A stretch of 39,413 bases of DNA from Candidatus Thorarchaeota archaeon (GCA_004524435.1 SDNO01000003.1:1-39413); one strand, 5' to 3'. Shown: positions 15,605-24,595, counted from the first letter of the stretch. The notes: generated by a model from the sequence alone, not told the origin. Made by a program: numbers and translations.

Positions 15605-18424
15605 TCACTCCGCGTATTGAATTTCCTCCGCAATGTTGGCCTGAAGGCATCTCCATGTCACAGTCAGAACCGCAAAGAGTGAAAAGACAAAGGCTGTGCC
15701 TATGATGCCAGCAAGGATTCCGGTGGGTATCGAAGGCACCACCGGAAGCCGAGTCCACAGACTCGTTGTGCTGCTTCCTATGAAGACTAAGGGAATCTGA
15801 CTGACGAGGCTGGCCAAGAAGATGCCGAAAAGGCTCCCAATGACGCTGGCAATACAGATGCCCGCAAGCATGTCAATTCCCACAACAAGCATAATCGAAC
15901 TTGTATCACTACCAAGGGCCCGCATAATTGAGAACTCTCGCCGCAGTTTTCGCACCCGGATTACTGAGACCACTGCCATCCCAGCCGTCAGGTAGACAAG
16001 TGCGAACACAACGTTCAAGGTATAGACTCCGAATACTGACTGGCCAGCTTTCGCATCTAGAGTCTGATCCCGTTGTTCGTGCGCACTATCGATACCCACC
16101 ACGTTGTTCGGTGCGGCCTCATGGATATCTTGGATTATGCGAGTGTAGTTCGCCCCGTCCTCGATTCTCACGAAATACCGGCTGACACTATCTGTGTCTA
16201 GAGCCATCTGGACATAGTTGAGGTTCACGAGAACAAAACTGGGAAGGTTCGAGTATCCTGGCAGATATCTCACTCCACCGCCCTCCATAGAAGACAGCGT
16301 ATCAACTATATTGCAATCGAGATAGAACTTCTCGTTGGGGTCCCTTGCTATCTCTAGCCTGTATGTGTCGCCATAGACTGGGACCCGGTTCGGATACTGA
16401 CCTGCATAGTGGGAGAAGGGTTTGAAGGAGCTCAACACGTTGGAGTTCGCCAGCTGCATTGCCTGGAGCCCCATCTGGGGCGTATTCTCATAGGCGAAAT
16501 ACGGGAGCCAGAATCCCGTTTCCTCATAGAGCTCTGGTTGTACCCCAATGACATTGATCTCCCTTCGGACCTGTGAAACAGCTCCCATGGTATCCTGTGT
16601 TGTGTACATGACAACACCGCTTGCCTCAAGCACAGCACAGGCAGATGTCACTCCTTCAATGGCGGACAGATTGTCCACAAAAGCACGTGTCATGTTATCG
16701 AAGGCTGGATTCAGTTCAACGCTGATGTCTGCCCCAGTCTCAAACAAGAAGAGATGCTCCATGTGGGCATAGCCCGTCGATGCAGAGACAGATGAGAATA
16801 CGCCAGCAGTGAATACGAGGGCGATGAACATGGTCCCGATGATCTCACTCTTCTTGAAGACATTCGTGGCCCGTGAGAGTACTCTCGAGGCCGCTGCCAA
16901 TCTGGGTCGTTTTATCCGATCCAAGACTCGGGACTTGAACCAAGGTCCAATTCGAGCAGCCCCACGTGTGAACGTGAACAGGGCGATGGCAAGTAATGGT
17001 ACTACTAGCAGCATCATGGATGCGATGGCGACGAGGCTGAATCCGTATCCAAGCATCATGAGCATCGGCCCCAGAAGGTACGCGGAGATAGCGAAGCCAA
17101 CGATATCGAAGAAGGGATTTCCAATAGTTTCTCGATCCAAGAGGTTCTCGCGTTGCACGATACTGTGAGCCTCTGTGGCGGTGATTGTGAGCGCTTTTGC
17201 TGCGGCAGGTATGGAAACTAGTAGCCCCATAACAAATGAGAATACGAAGACGAAGATGATAGACTGTGTAGTGAAGAAGAACGTAAACTCGCCGAGCTGC
17301 GTCAGATCGAAGTTCATGAATGTGCGTACTGTACTCGACATGACAGCCCCTGCAATCCCCGTCCCAATTGCACCGACACTTCCGACGATGGCCGTGAAGA
17401 GACCCGAACCCATGATCCAACTGAATGCCTGTCGTCCTGAAGCTCCCCGAGTCTTCAGTGTTCCAACATCCCTACGTTGTTCGTCTGCCAGTAGATTCGA
17501 ATTGTAGTACACGAGGAACATGCCCATGAATATTGTTGGAATGCAGAAGGCTACCCCTATGGCTCGAATGACAAAGACCCAGTTCACGTACTTGTTGACA
17601 GCGTCACGGAGCTCGTAGCCTCCGTATGGCACGACAGCATAGGGAAGAAGTCGTTGCTCAATGCGGCGGCGAATGTTCTCCAGTTCATCAATGGTTTCTG
17701 CAGGATCCGACGACAGGATAAGGCTGTGGTCGATTGCGGCCCAGACTGCATCCCTCACGGTGCTGTCCATGAAGACGGGCGCCATCCTGTTTCTTATTCC
17801 AACCTGAGTGGTCACCATCCTCAGCGATGTGAACTCCGGTTGCTGCCAGTAATAACTCCTCATGAACAGCTCTGAAGTGAAAGTACCGACGATGGTGAAG
17901 TTGACATTGTTCTCTATCCTGTTACCATGCTGATCCCACTGGACTGTGCGCGCCGTGTAGTTGTCCCCGATTGCCAGCCCGAAATCGTCCATTGTTTCCT
18001 TCTCAACCCAGCAACTGGTGTTATCGAATGGGGAGTTACCCTGGGTGTCCTCTAGTGCGTTTGGGAACGTTTCGAAGAATGAAGACTCAACGCCCAGGTA
18101 TGTGTTTTCATAGTACCTTGGGTCATCCTGATACCACTCAAAGGATTGAAGGTAAGCCACCGACTCTGTGTCCAGAATATGAGTCTGATTTGCTATTGTT
18201 GCAATGATGTCTTCGAGCGATGTCTCGTTCTGGAAGCCGAAGATTGGCTGGATTTCGACCTTCAAGTCGATGGAAACGTCTTCGGTGAAATCATCCAAGA
18301 CCTGTGGTCCGATAGTATCCATGTAGAGCAAGACGCCACCTAGCACACCAGAAGAGAGCGAGAATACAATCAGAGTTGCGAGTACCTGAGGTGCGCGTGA
18401 CATGAGTCTTGAGAAGAGAAACAC
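15605..18424 (-). CDS. FtsX/MacB-type ABC permease B, cassette 1
   Basis: The 939-residue permease has the same plan as the 8999-11806 protein. There is an N-terminal helix (about 11-35), an external domain, a central block of about six helices, a second external domain, and three C-terminal helices preceded by RKLRREFSIMRALGS. The central coupling segment is ADEQRRDVGTLKTRGASGRQAF, matched closely in its paralogue (ADERRREIGNIVTRGAKGRQAF). The start is GTG at 18424, overlapping the TAG of permease A by one base (TAGTG), with GGGAGG upstream. It is part of the translationally coupled ABC operon, and probably forms a heterodimer with permease A1 and uses the AbrB-fused ATPase encoded next. The substrate is unknown. 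Confidence 0.9.
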   Translation of the reverse strand: MFLFSRLMSRAPQVLATLIVFSLSSGVLGGVLLYMDTIGPQVLDDFTEDVSIDLKVEIQPIFGFQNETSLEDIIATIANQTHILDTESVAYLQSFEWYQDDPRYYENTYLGVESSFFETFPNALEDTQGNSPFDNTSCWVEKETMDDFGLAIGDNYTARTVQWDQHGNRIENNVNFTIVGTFTSELFMRSYYWQQPEFTSLRMVTTQVGIRNRMAPVFMDSTVRDAVWAAIDHSLILSSDPAETIDELENIRRRIEQRLLPYAVVPYGGYELRDAVNKYVNWVFVIRAIGVAFCIPTIFMGMFLVYYNSNLLADEQRRDVGTLKTRGASGRQAFSWIMGSGLFTAIVGSVGAIGTGIAGAVMSSTVRTFMNFDLTQLGEFTFFFTTQSIIFVFVFSFVMGLLVSIPAAAKALTITATEAHSIVQRENLLDRETIGNPFFDIVGFAISAYLLGPMLMMLGYGFSLVAIASMMLLVVPLLAIALFTFTRGAARIGPWFKSRVLDRIKRPRLAAASRVLSRATNVFKKSEIIGTMFIALVFTAGVFSSVSASTGYAHMEHLFLFETGADISVELNPAFDNMTRAFVDNLSAIEGVTSACAVLEASGVVMYTTQDTMGAVSQVRREINVIGVQPELYEETGFWLPYFAYENTPQMGLQAMQLANSNVLSSFKPFSHYAGQYPNRVPVYGDTYRLEIARDPNEKFYLDCNIVDTLSSMEGGGVRYLPGYSNLPSFVLVNLNYVQMALDTDSVSRYFVRIEDGANYTRIIQDIHEAAPNNVVGIDSAHEQRDQTLDAKAGQSVFGVYTLNVVFALVYLTAGMAVVSVIRVRKLRREFSIMRALGSDTSSIMLVVGIDMLAGICIASVIGSLFGIFLASLVSQIPLVFIGSSTTSLWTRLPVVPSIPTGILAGIIGTAFVFSLFAVLTVTWRCLQANIAEEIQYAE

Positions 18425-21213
18425 TAGCCATCGCCTCCCATGGGTCCGCCTTCAGACCAAGATGCGTTCAGAGACTGTGAAAGCTGGATTCTTGTTGCAA
18501 GGCTCGATACGGCCACAACAAACAATGTGACTGACACCAGGAAGAAACCTAAGACAAGGGATAGGGTTCCATAAGGAACAGAGAAGAAGAATCGGATTGG
18601 ATAGATGATATAGCTCGTCTGCTGGGATAGGCCGGTCGTGACAATGAGTAGTGGTGCAAATACGAGGAGCAGCATGATGCTCGAAAGTGTGAGTACCAGG
18701 AGCTCCGTCGCTTGCGTCTTCACTATGAGCCTCTTCCCTGCTCCCATCGCTCTCATCAGGGCGATCTCTCTTCGTCGTGAGTTCAGTCCCTCCGCTGCAT
18801 AGACGGATATGGCCCCAAAGATGACCAAGGTAGTGGCTATTGTCAACATTGTGTCCACTGCTCGATCCATCGTATAGTCTGTAGTGCCGATATACGAGCG
18901 AACTTCAGAGTCAACGTCAGCGTAGTCATTGTTGGCAGAGTCATCCCCATCGGTAGATTGGTATCCTGCTGCCTCTAGTATGTCGAGAGCAACTTCGGTG
19001 GTATTACTGGAATCTGCAACACGCATCGCGTACATGTTTCGCGACTCCGTGGTGAAGTTCACGAATTGTGATAGGTATCCTCTGTTGACCCACACAGTCC
19101 GCAGTCCAAATCCCGCACCGTAGTAGCCCCATATGTTCCCAGAAGTATCAGACAGAAGCGCGTTGGTGAGAGCCTCGTAGATTCCAATGATTGTGAAGGT
19201 GAACACCGAAACGTTCCCTCCTTCGGTTCCATATGACCGCAACGAATCGCCCACGGACAGCTCGTATTCTTCGGCTATATCTTGGGAGATTATGGCACCC
19301 ATTGGACTGGTTTCGAGCTCCATTAGCATGCTGCTAAGGGGCGACTCATTGAGGGGCTGGCCTGTGTAGTCGTATCCAACGGCCAGATAGTCCGATGGAT
19401 CCATTGCCACCAAGTCTGCGGCGTCGTAGTATCCGGTAGAGAGCATCCTCTCAGTGATTGACAGCTCTGCTCCAGCGACATAGGCCTCATGAAGCGTGCA
19501 GTTCTGCACGAACTCGGTAGCGTTTGCATCGGCGAAGCTATTCAAGGCATCGAGGTCGAAACGGATGTCTCCTCCGAATGTGAATCTGGCCTGATTCATC
19601 TTTGTTAGAGGGAGTGAATCCCCGATAACCGCGCTGCTCCAGGCAAGGCTGATAGTGAGCACTAGCACCATGGCGACAGGCCCTGCAGAGGACGCAGCCC
19701 TTCCTATTCGTCTGATTCCGACTGACGACGGAATAGAACCAAAGATGCCCTCCATCCTATTCGAGATACGATTTGCCCCGGCTCTGAGGGCCTTGATGAA
19801 TAGACTTGCCATCCCCAGAAAAAGCGCAAAGGGTGCAAGACTTAGTATCATGTTAGAGAAGAATCTCAACAATGGGTTGAGCTGCAGAGCAGTCCCCGTA
19901 GCCAACATGGCTATCAACGCAATGCCTGTCAGAGAGACCAGGAGCACATCCCACTTCACAAATCCCAGGAGGCGTGTGAGTTTGGCGAGTTTACCCGTGC
20001 TCTCCTCTGCCGTCTGTCTAATCCTGTATACGTAGTCATAGGCGAGGATTGCCCCGAAGGGGACGAGAATCCCCGCTACGGCTGATAGAGCCAGTGATTC
20101 GATGCTAATCAGGAACGGCTCATTGACGAAAAGCTCCCATCGGAAGACGAAATAGTCACTCGACATCACTCCCACTCTGCTGAGCAGGGCTCCGAGGCCG
20201 AGGCCGACTATCGTGGAGAGAGCAGCTAGTATCATGATTTCTTTGTACACCATGTTTCGAACCTTGTTCTCATCAGCACCTCTGGAGATGAGAATGTTCG
20301 ATTCGTATCTCCTCTCATTCATGTTGTGACGCACGGCGAGGAAGAGTGTCAAGACTACGAGGAGAATGGGGCCACCAGCTCGAAATAGCTGAGCAACACG
20401 CTTCCCCTGTTGCCAGGATGCATAATTCGTGATTCCTGAGCGGAGCCCGTCGTTTACCCAATATCTACTACCAGTATCCCGGTCTGGATCATACGTGGGA
20501 TCTAGTTCTCTTATTGACTCCTCGATCTGCAGGAGGTAGTCAAGACTGCCCTGAACATTGAAAGCTGATACTCTTGACCTGTCAACGTCAATCCAAAGGT
20601 ATGAATCATCGGTTCGTGGATCTAACATTGATCCCGTGACCATTGCGATCTGCCATCCGTAGTGGAAAGAACCAGAGTTTCCACTGAACTCCCAGAGCCC
20701 AACCACGGTCATGACGTAGGAACCACCTATCCCTGGCTCTCCTCGTGTGTAGTTCACTAGGTCACCAATGTCTATATCGGTTTCTTGGGCAATTTCGGCA
20801 CTGAGGGCTATCTCATCGGTGGCTGAGGGAAAGGCTCCTTTGTTGAGGACGAAAACATTGCCAAAGTGTGTCATCAGTGTTTGATCGTACCTGAAGACAC
20901 TAGCTGACCAAGTTATGGGTTGGCCCCCTGTTCCGATAGCTGTCACGCTTCCTTCTGCCGCTGCAAAGATTGCGATGTCTGTGACTCCGTCAATCTCTGC
21001 AACACCATCTGCGATGTGTTCGACGCCCGCGCCTCCTATCTCCATGGCGACAGGGCCAATCTCCACAAGCTCGTCCCACTTATGCATGGAATACGAATCA
21101 ACGTAGACCGTTATCGCTGCAGCAAGGGACGAGGAGAGCATGAGGCAGATCAGTGTGACGGCCTTTCTGCGGGACCCTCCGAATGTTTCGTATCCTACCT
21201 GCAGGGCAGTCAC
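18424..21213 (-). CDS. FtsX/MacB-type ABC permease A, cassette 1
   Basis: The 929-residue permease has an N-terminal helix at about 15-37, external domains of a few hundred residues after the first and after the seventh helix, and the FtsX coupling segments RRYESNILISRGADENKV and RREIALMRAMGAGKRL. It is paralogous to the 11807-14560 protein. The start is GTG 21213; its Shine-Dalgarno (TAGGAGGAT) contains the stop codon of the preceding classical ATPase gene, so translation of the two is tightly linked. External domains of this size in FtsX-type permeases are used for substrate or partner binding (as in MacB, LolCE and BceB). I cannot assign export of a specific lipid, peptide or protein. Confidence 0.9.
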   Translation of the reverse strand: MTALQVGYETFGGSRRKAVTLICLMLSSSLAAAITVYVDSYSMHKWDELVEIGPVAMEIGGAGVEHIADGVAEIDGVTDIAIFAAAEGSVTAIGTGGQPITWSASVFRYDQTLMTHFGNVFVLNKGAFPSATDEIALSAEIAQETDIDIGDLVNYTRGEPGIGGSYVMTVVGLWEFSGNSGSFHYGWQIAMVTGSMLDPRTDDSYLWIDVDRSRVSAFNVQGSLDYLLQIEESIRELDPTYDPDRDTGSRYWVNDGLRSGITNYASWQQGKRVAQLFRAGGPILLVVLTLFLAVRHNMNERRYESNILISRGADENKVRNMVYKEIMILAALSTIVGLGLGALLSRVGVMSSDYFVFRWELFVNEPFLISIESLALSAVAGILVPFGAILAYDYVYRIRQTAEESTGKLAKLTRLLGFVKWDVLLVSLTGIALIAMLATGTALQLNPLLRFFSNMILSLAPFALFLGMASLFIKALRAGANRISNRMEGIFGSIPSSVGIRRIGRAASSAGPVAMVLVLTISLAWSSAVIGDSLPLTKMNQARFTFGGDIRFDLDALNSFADANATEFVQNCTLHEAYVAGAELSITERMLSTGYYDAADLVAMDPSDYLAVGYDYTGQPLNESPLSSMLMELETSPMGAIISQDIAEEYELSVGDSLRSYGTEGGNVSVFTFTIIGIYEALTNALLSDTSGNIWGYYGAGFGLRTVWVNRGYLSQFVNFTTESRNMYAMRVADSSNTTEVALDILEAAGYQSTDGDDSANNDYADVDSEVRSYIGTTDYTMDRAVDTMLTIATTLVIFGAISVYAAEGLNSRRREIALMRAMGAGKRLIVKTQATELLVLTLSSIMLLLVFAPLLIVTTGLSQQTSYIIYPIRFFFSVPYGTLSLVLGFFLVSVTLFVVAVSSLATRIQLSQSLNASWSEGGPMGGDG

Positions 21214-21225
21214 GTCTATATCCTC

Positions 21226-21957
21226 CTACGATACATTCACGATTGTTCCGTCTCTCATGGTGTAGAGCTTCTCCATCTGTTGACCCACCTCTGGGTCATG
21301 CGTCACCACGATGAGTGTCCCACCCTCTGTGTGAGTGAGTTCCCTCAGTACCTGCATGATCTCCTCACCCGTCCTTGTGTCCAGGTCTCCTGTAGGTTCG
21401 TCCGCAAGCACAATTACCGAGCTGGCTTGACCTTTTGGCTTGGCCAAGGCTCGAGCAATTGCAACCCGCTGTTGTTCTCCTCCGGATAACTCGTCTGGTC
21501 TGTGTTCTGCTCTCTCTGTTAGACCCACCAGCTCGAGGAGATGATCAACTCGCTCTTTCCGCGCATTCTCCTCAATACCACCGATGAGTAGCGGCAACTC
21601 GACATTCTCATAGGCGGAGAGAACCGGTAGCAGGTTGAAGAACTGGAAGACGAATGAGATCTTATCTCTCCGAACGGCAGTGAGATCCTTCTCGTCCATC
21701 TTTGTGATGTCCATTCCGTCAATCCTGACTGAACCGGAGGTTGGTCTGTCTAGGGCTCCTATGAGATTAAGAAGCGTGGTCTTGCCGCTTCCCGAAGGCC
21801 CCATGATGGCAATTGCTTCTCCCTCCGTTACGTCCAGGGAAACGCCTCGTAGGGCTTCAACACTCACTTCCCCAACTCTGTAGATCCTAGAAACGTTGTC
21901 AACTGAGATGAGATAGTCGTCGTTCAGCACGTCCCACTCCAAGATTCTTGCTAACAT
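21226..21957 (-). CDS. classical LolD/MacB-type ABC ATPase, head gene of the operon
   Basis: The 243-residue ATPase is a textbook member. Walker A is GPSGSGKTT (about 52-60), the Q-loop is FVFQFFNLLP, the signature is LSGGEQQRV, Walker B/D-loop is VLADEPTGDLD, and the H-loop is VVTHDPEV. It ends right after the nucleotide-binding domain (TMRDGTIVNVS) and lacks the AbrB-type extension of the two cassette ATPases. Its residues around Walker B are the canonical DEPTG, unlike theirs. It is the promoter-proximal gene of the minus-strand operon and overlaps the Shine-Dalgarno of permease A1. It may form a mixed ATPase dimer with an AbrB-fused partner, or serve permease A while the fused ATPase serves permease B. 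That division is speculative. Confidence 0.95.
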   Translation of the reverse strand: MLARILEWDVLNDDYLISVDNVSRIYRVGEVSVEALRGVSLDVTEGEAIAIMGPSGSGKTTLLNLIGALDRPTSGSVRIDGMDITKMDEKDLTAVRRDKISFVFQFFNLLPVLSAYENVELPLLIGGIEENARKERVDHLLELVGLTERAEHRPDELSGGEQQRVAIARALAKPKGQASSVIVLADEPTGDLDTRTGEEIMQVLRELTHTEGGTLIVVTHDPEVGQQMEKLYTMRDGTIVNVS

Positions 21958-21967
21958 TATGGAATCA

Positions 21968-21983
21968 GCTAATAAGATAAGCG
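21968..21983 (-). promoter_or_regulatory. TATA-like box of the ABC operon
   Basis: On the minus strand GCTTATCTTATTAGC ends about 11 bases before the ATG at 21957, with its centre some 20 bases upstream. This implies a leaderless or almost leaderless mRNA. The GCTTAT-TTAG core resembles the TATA-like GCTTATTAGG before the second cassette. Confidence 0.35.
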
Positions 21984-22092
21984 CTTTCCCTCAAGCAACG
22001 CTGCTATTGGTTCATGGTTTCTGAAGACGAAGCTTTATCTAAGCGAACCGCTGTCACCTGTATAACCACAAAGAGAGAGTTGGTGGGTAGTT

Positions 22093-22740
22093 ATGGACGG
22101 CACTCCGGAGATGCGATATGAGTTCTTCAGTCTGAAGGGCTTCGTGGTTGGTGCAGTGATAATCGCTGCATTGCTGATATTGCAGTCGCTCATCTCCTTT
22201 CCCACGATATGGTTGAATGAACCTCTCCGATTTGGAGCTTTCATCCTCATCTCCGCATTCATCGTTGGATTTGCATCTGGAGCAGTTCTTGTGTATCTTA
22301 TCCCGCCGAATCAGGATGTCATCGGATTAGCCGGTCTAGGGAGCGACGATCTACCCCAGAGCATCTCTCTCTCTCTAGTGATACTGGCCCTGATTCAGCC
22401 GATGTTCTCTGGATTCATATTTTTCTACTCTTATTTCGGAAGCGACCCTCTCATCCCCATTTGGATTCTAGCGGCTTTCGCAGCTCCCAGTGCGGGTTTC
22501 GCAGCAGCGATGTTTGAACGACAGAAGAGAATCGCAGACGATCTCCGCACGTACTTCCAAGAGAACAGCCGGCTCAACATGGTATCTCTGGACTGGCTTC
22601 ATGGACTTGGACCCCGCACAGCCACATACCGTATGGGCATGCTCGAAAGCGCTGCATCACGGGTTGAGAATATTCGCGTTGTCGGTCACGAGATTGTCCG
22701 CGAAGGTTCTGTCGCAAAACAAGAGACTGTTGAGACCTAG
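22093..22740 (+). CDS. four-helix membrane protein with cytosolic C-terminal domain, unknown function
   Basis: The 215-residue protein has four hydrophobic segments (about 15-37, 46-71, 92-117, 122-142). A charged soluble tail of about 70 residues follows. Within the tail, LDWLHGLGPRTATYRMGMLESAA looks like a helix-hairpin-helix turn (L.GLGP.TA), which often binds nucleic acid or mediates contacts; this is a weak resemblance. GGTGGG precedes the ATG at 22093 at Shine-Dalgarno distance, and GCTTTATCTA about 55-60 bases upstream may be the TATA box. It is divergent from the ABC operon and convergent with the zinc-finger gene, sharing the CTAG of the two stop codons. I do not recognise the family. 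Confidence 0.75.
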   Translation: MDGTPEMRYEFFSLKGFVVGAVIIAALLILQSLISFPTIWLNEPLRFGAFILISAFIVGFASGAVLVYLIPPNQDVIGLAGLGSDDLPQSISLSLVILALIQPMFSGFIFFYSYFGSDPLIPIWILAAFAAPSAGFAAAMFERQKRIADDLRTYFQENSRLNMVSLDWLHGLGPRTATYRMGMLESAASRVENIRVVGHEIVREGSVAKQETVET

Positions 22741-23051
22741 GCTTTATGCCGCTTCTCCATATGGACTCGGAGACCCTCTTCCGTCCAAGCGTACCAGTTG
22801 CATTTCAGGCAGGTGAACTTCTTGCTTCCAAGACCAAATCTCGGTGCAGATTTCTCCTCTAGTTCGTAGATTGTGCCCCCATATCCAGACCGTCTCTTCG
22901 TTTCGACCTTGAAGCGCTTGTCAAAACACTCTCGACAGATACCTAGCCTCTTCTGTTCGTCCTGGACGAAATTATCTTCGAGAGTCTTAGCTGGGCCATA
23001 TGGTGCAATCTCCTTGCCACAGCTTTCGCAACGCTCAGGTATCCTTATCAC
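22737..23051 (-). CDS. small zinc-finger protein (treble CxxC plus C2H2-like C-terminus)
   Basis: The 104-residue protein contains CESCGKE near the start, CRECFDKRF near residue 39, and a C-terminal element CLKCNWYAWTEEGLRVHMEKRH. The C-terminal spacing C-x2-C-x12-H-x4-H is that of a classical C2H2 zinc finger. The two first pairs can form a second zinc site. The protein is basic between the sites, which suits nucleic-acid or protein binding. The start is GTG 23051; no other in-frame start exists before the first Cys pair. Its stop overlaps the stop of the convergent membrane-protein gene in the palindrome CTAG. It lies downstream of the GTPase gene on the same strand, separated by 113 bases that include a CCCC-ATT-GGGG hairpin. 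The function is unknown; a regulator is plausible. Confidence 0.75.
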   Translation of the reverse strand: MIRIPERCESCGKEIAPYGPAKTLEDNFVQDEQKRLGICRECFDKRFKVETKRRSGYGGTIYELEEKSAPRFGLGSKKFTCLKCNWYAWTEEGLRVHMEKRHKA

Positions 23052-23164
23052 CTATACTGAAATCCAAGCCCCATTGGGGTGTAGTCAATGTCCTATCACT
23101 GCATTCGAGTATTTGACTCTCGTGGTTAGAGGGGTTACACACTCATTCCAAATAAGGACATGTG

Positions 23165-24478
23165 TCACGTGTTCGAAATCTGGTCATCGTACAAGTCTGC
23201 AGCAGTCTGGAATACATCTTCGACTCCCTCGTTTGTTAGACACGAGGTCTCTACAAACGCTACGGGATGGAAGCTTCCTTCACTTCCTAGGTTTTCCGCA
23301 ATCTTCTCAGCCGCTTTGAAACCTTCCTCGTAGGTCACCGGTGGTTCATCCCACTCTTCCTCCCCTTCCGTTCTCTCGTCTACCTTGTTTCCAACTAGGA
23401 CAATCGGAGGCATATCCTCAGAGGTCATGGCGACTTCGCGAATCCAGAAGTCGATGCTCTCGAAGCTCCACCTGTCGGAGGCAGAGTAGACAATCAAGAG
23501 GACATCAGGGCTAGCGTAGAATGTTCTGCGATCTATTCTTGACTCGACAGCATAGTCAAAGCACCAGACTTGGATTTCCACCCGGTGATTGGTCGTGTCA
23601 AAGACCCGCTCGTAGATGTATCCTGATACTTCGTTGGTTTCCTCATCGATGCAGAGAGGACAGAGATTGGCCTTCGTCATAAGAGTCCTCTTGCCCACAG
23701 ATTTCTCGCCTAGAATCAGAACCTTTGCCTTCACTAAGGGCTTGATCGCGTGTTTTGAGCGCTTAGAGATTGGTTTTTCTTTGTCCTCCAAATCCTGTTC
23801 TTCTTCAGCTCTAGCAGGTGCTTGCTCCAACACATCCGGAGCGATAGGTTCCGAGGCTCTGCTCTTGGATGCGGCCTTTACCTCCATTTCCCCGGATAAA
23901 TCTATCTTGATTCTGGACTTACTCTCTTGCTTCTGGCTGCCCGTCGGCGCCATAAACGTGTCACTCATATGTTCCACCGCTGAGAGTGCTTCTGTTATGC
24001 CTTCATATCCATTCTGCCAGTTTGTGACTTCAGGCTCCGTTTCCGGAGTGGCCACAAATCTGGCTGTTGCCTCTTCTTTCAACTCGGGTTCGGCGTCCCT
24101 TAGAGCTTTTTCGGCGGTCTTTTTTTCTTGAACTGGGGGAGAGGTGTGCATTGTTTCGGACTCCTCTATGGCCTCTACTTCGGGGATCGGCTCGGGTTCA
24201 TCTTCAACCATTATTGATTTGGCCACGGGGACACCGATTGTATCCAGTGTGTCTCGGAGAATTCGGTTCGCAATGAGTTTGCCGTTGGAACGAAGATAGA
24301 GATTGAGGTCCTCGACTATCTCATCAAATGATCTATTCTTGATCTTTATTTTCTTCTTGATGATCCCTCTGTCTCGGACCTCAACGTAGGTTGGTAGAAG
24401 TGTGACCGAGACTGTTGTTCCGGGGACTATCAAGTGCCAGTTGCTCCAGAGCTGGGTTCTATCATGAACCTTCATCAT
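23165..24478 (-). CDS. Ras-like small GTPase domain with long N-terminal extension
   Basis: The 437-residue protein ends in a Ras-superfamily G domain (about 250-437): G1 GEKSVGKRT (257-265), G4 GNKVD (364-367) and G5 ETSC (410-413). The G3 position reads WCFDYAVES, where Ras has DTAGQE, so the conserved Gly is a Val; GTP hydrolysis or switching may be altered. Residues 1-90 form a compact beta-rich unit of unknown type (HLIVPGTTVSVTLLPTYVEV). A ~150-residue acidic, probably disordered linker follows (EDEPEPIPEVEAIEESE). Extra Ras-like GTPases are a known hallmark of Asgard archaea, and this protein is one reason I place the window there. The ORF track starts 78 codons early; the ATG pair at 24478/24475 fits the promoter spacing and keeps the divergent gene's promoter free. 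Confidence 0.85.
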   Translation of the reverse strand: MMKVHDRTQLWSNWHLIVPGTTVSVTLLPTYVEVRDRGIIKKKIKIKNRSFDEIVEDLNLYLRSNGKLIANRILRDTLDTIGVPVAKSIMVEDEPEPIPEVEAIEESETMHTSPPVQEKKTAEKALRDAEPELKEEATARFVATPETEPEVTNWQNGYEGITEALSAVEHMSDTFMAPTGSQKQESKSRIKIDLSGEMEVKAASKSRASEPIAPDVLEQAPARAEEEQDLEDKEKPISKRSKHAIKPLVKAKVLILGEKSVGKRTLMTKANLCPLCIDEETNEVSGYIYERVFDTTNHRVEIQVWCFDYAVESRIDRRTFYASPDVLLIVYSASDRWSFESIDFWIREVAMTSEDMPPIVLVGNKVDERTEGEEEWDEPPVTYEEGFKAAEKIAENLGSEGSFHPVAFVETSCLTNEGVEDVFQTAADLYDDQISNT

Positions 24479-24595
24479 GGAAGTCTTAACTGTTTCGTAG
24501 ATAGTTGTCCTCTGAAGTGGCAATCTCTCTCCCAAAGGCTCCGGATAGAAAGAAATATGTCTGATATTATCTGTCGTTTGTTCTGGGAAAAGACC
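24479..24595. promoter_or_regulatory. divergent promoter region between the GTPase and phosphoribosyltransferase genes
   Basis: On the + strand GATATTATC is centred about 28 bases before ATG 24596, fitting a leaderless APRT-like transcript. On the minus strand AACTATCTA is centred roughly 24-26 bases before ATG 24478. Both spacings support the trimmed starts chosen for these two genes over the longer, mutually overlapping ORF-track versions. Confidence 0.45.

Noticed and set aside
15600-15758. ORF-track N-terminal extension (53 codons) of the cassette 1 ATPase.
   Set aside because: It overlaps permease B1, reads as low-quality His/Cys-rich peptide, and the paralogue and Shine-Dalgarno fix the start at 15599.
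20920-21489. 189-residue + strand ORF opposite the permease A1 and head ATPase genes.
   Set aside because: It lies across two firmly identified minus-strand genes, has Cys/His-rich, non-globular composition and no start signal: an antisense shadow.
23069-23079. CCCC-ATT-GGGG hairpin between the GTPase and zinc-finger genes as a regulatory element.
   Set aside because: Only four pairs and no T tract; too short to claim more than a chance stem.
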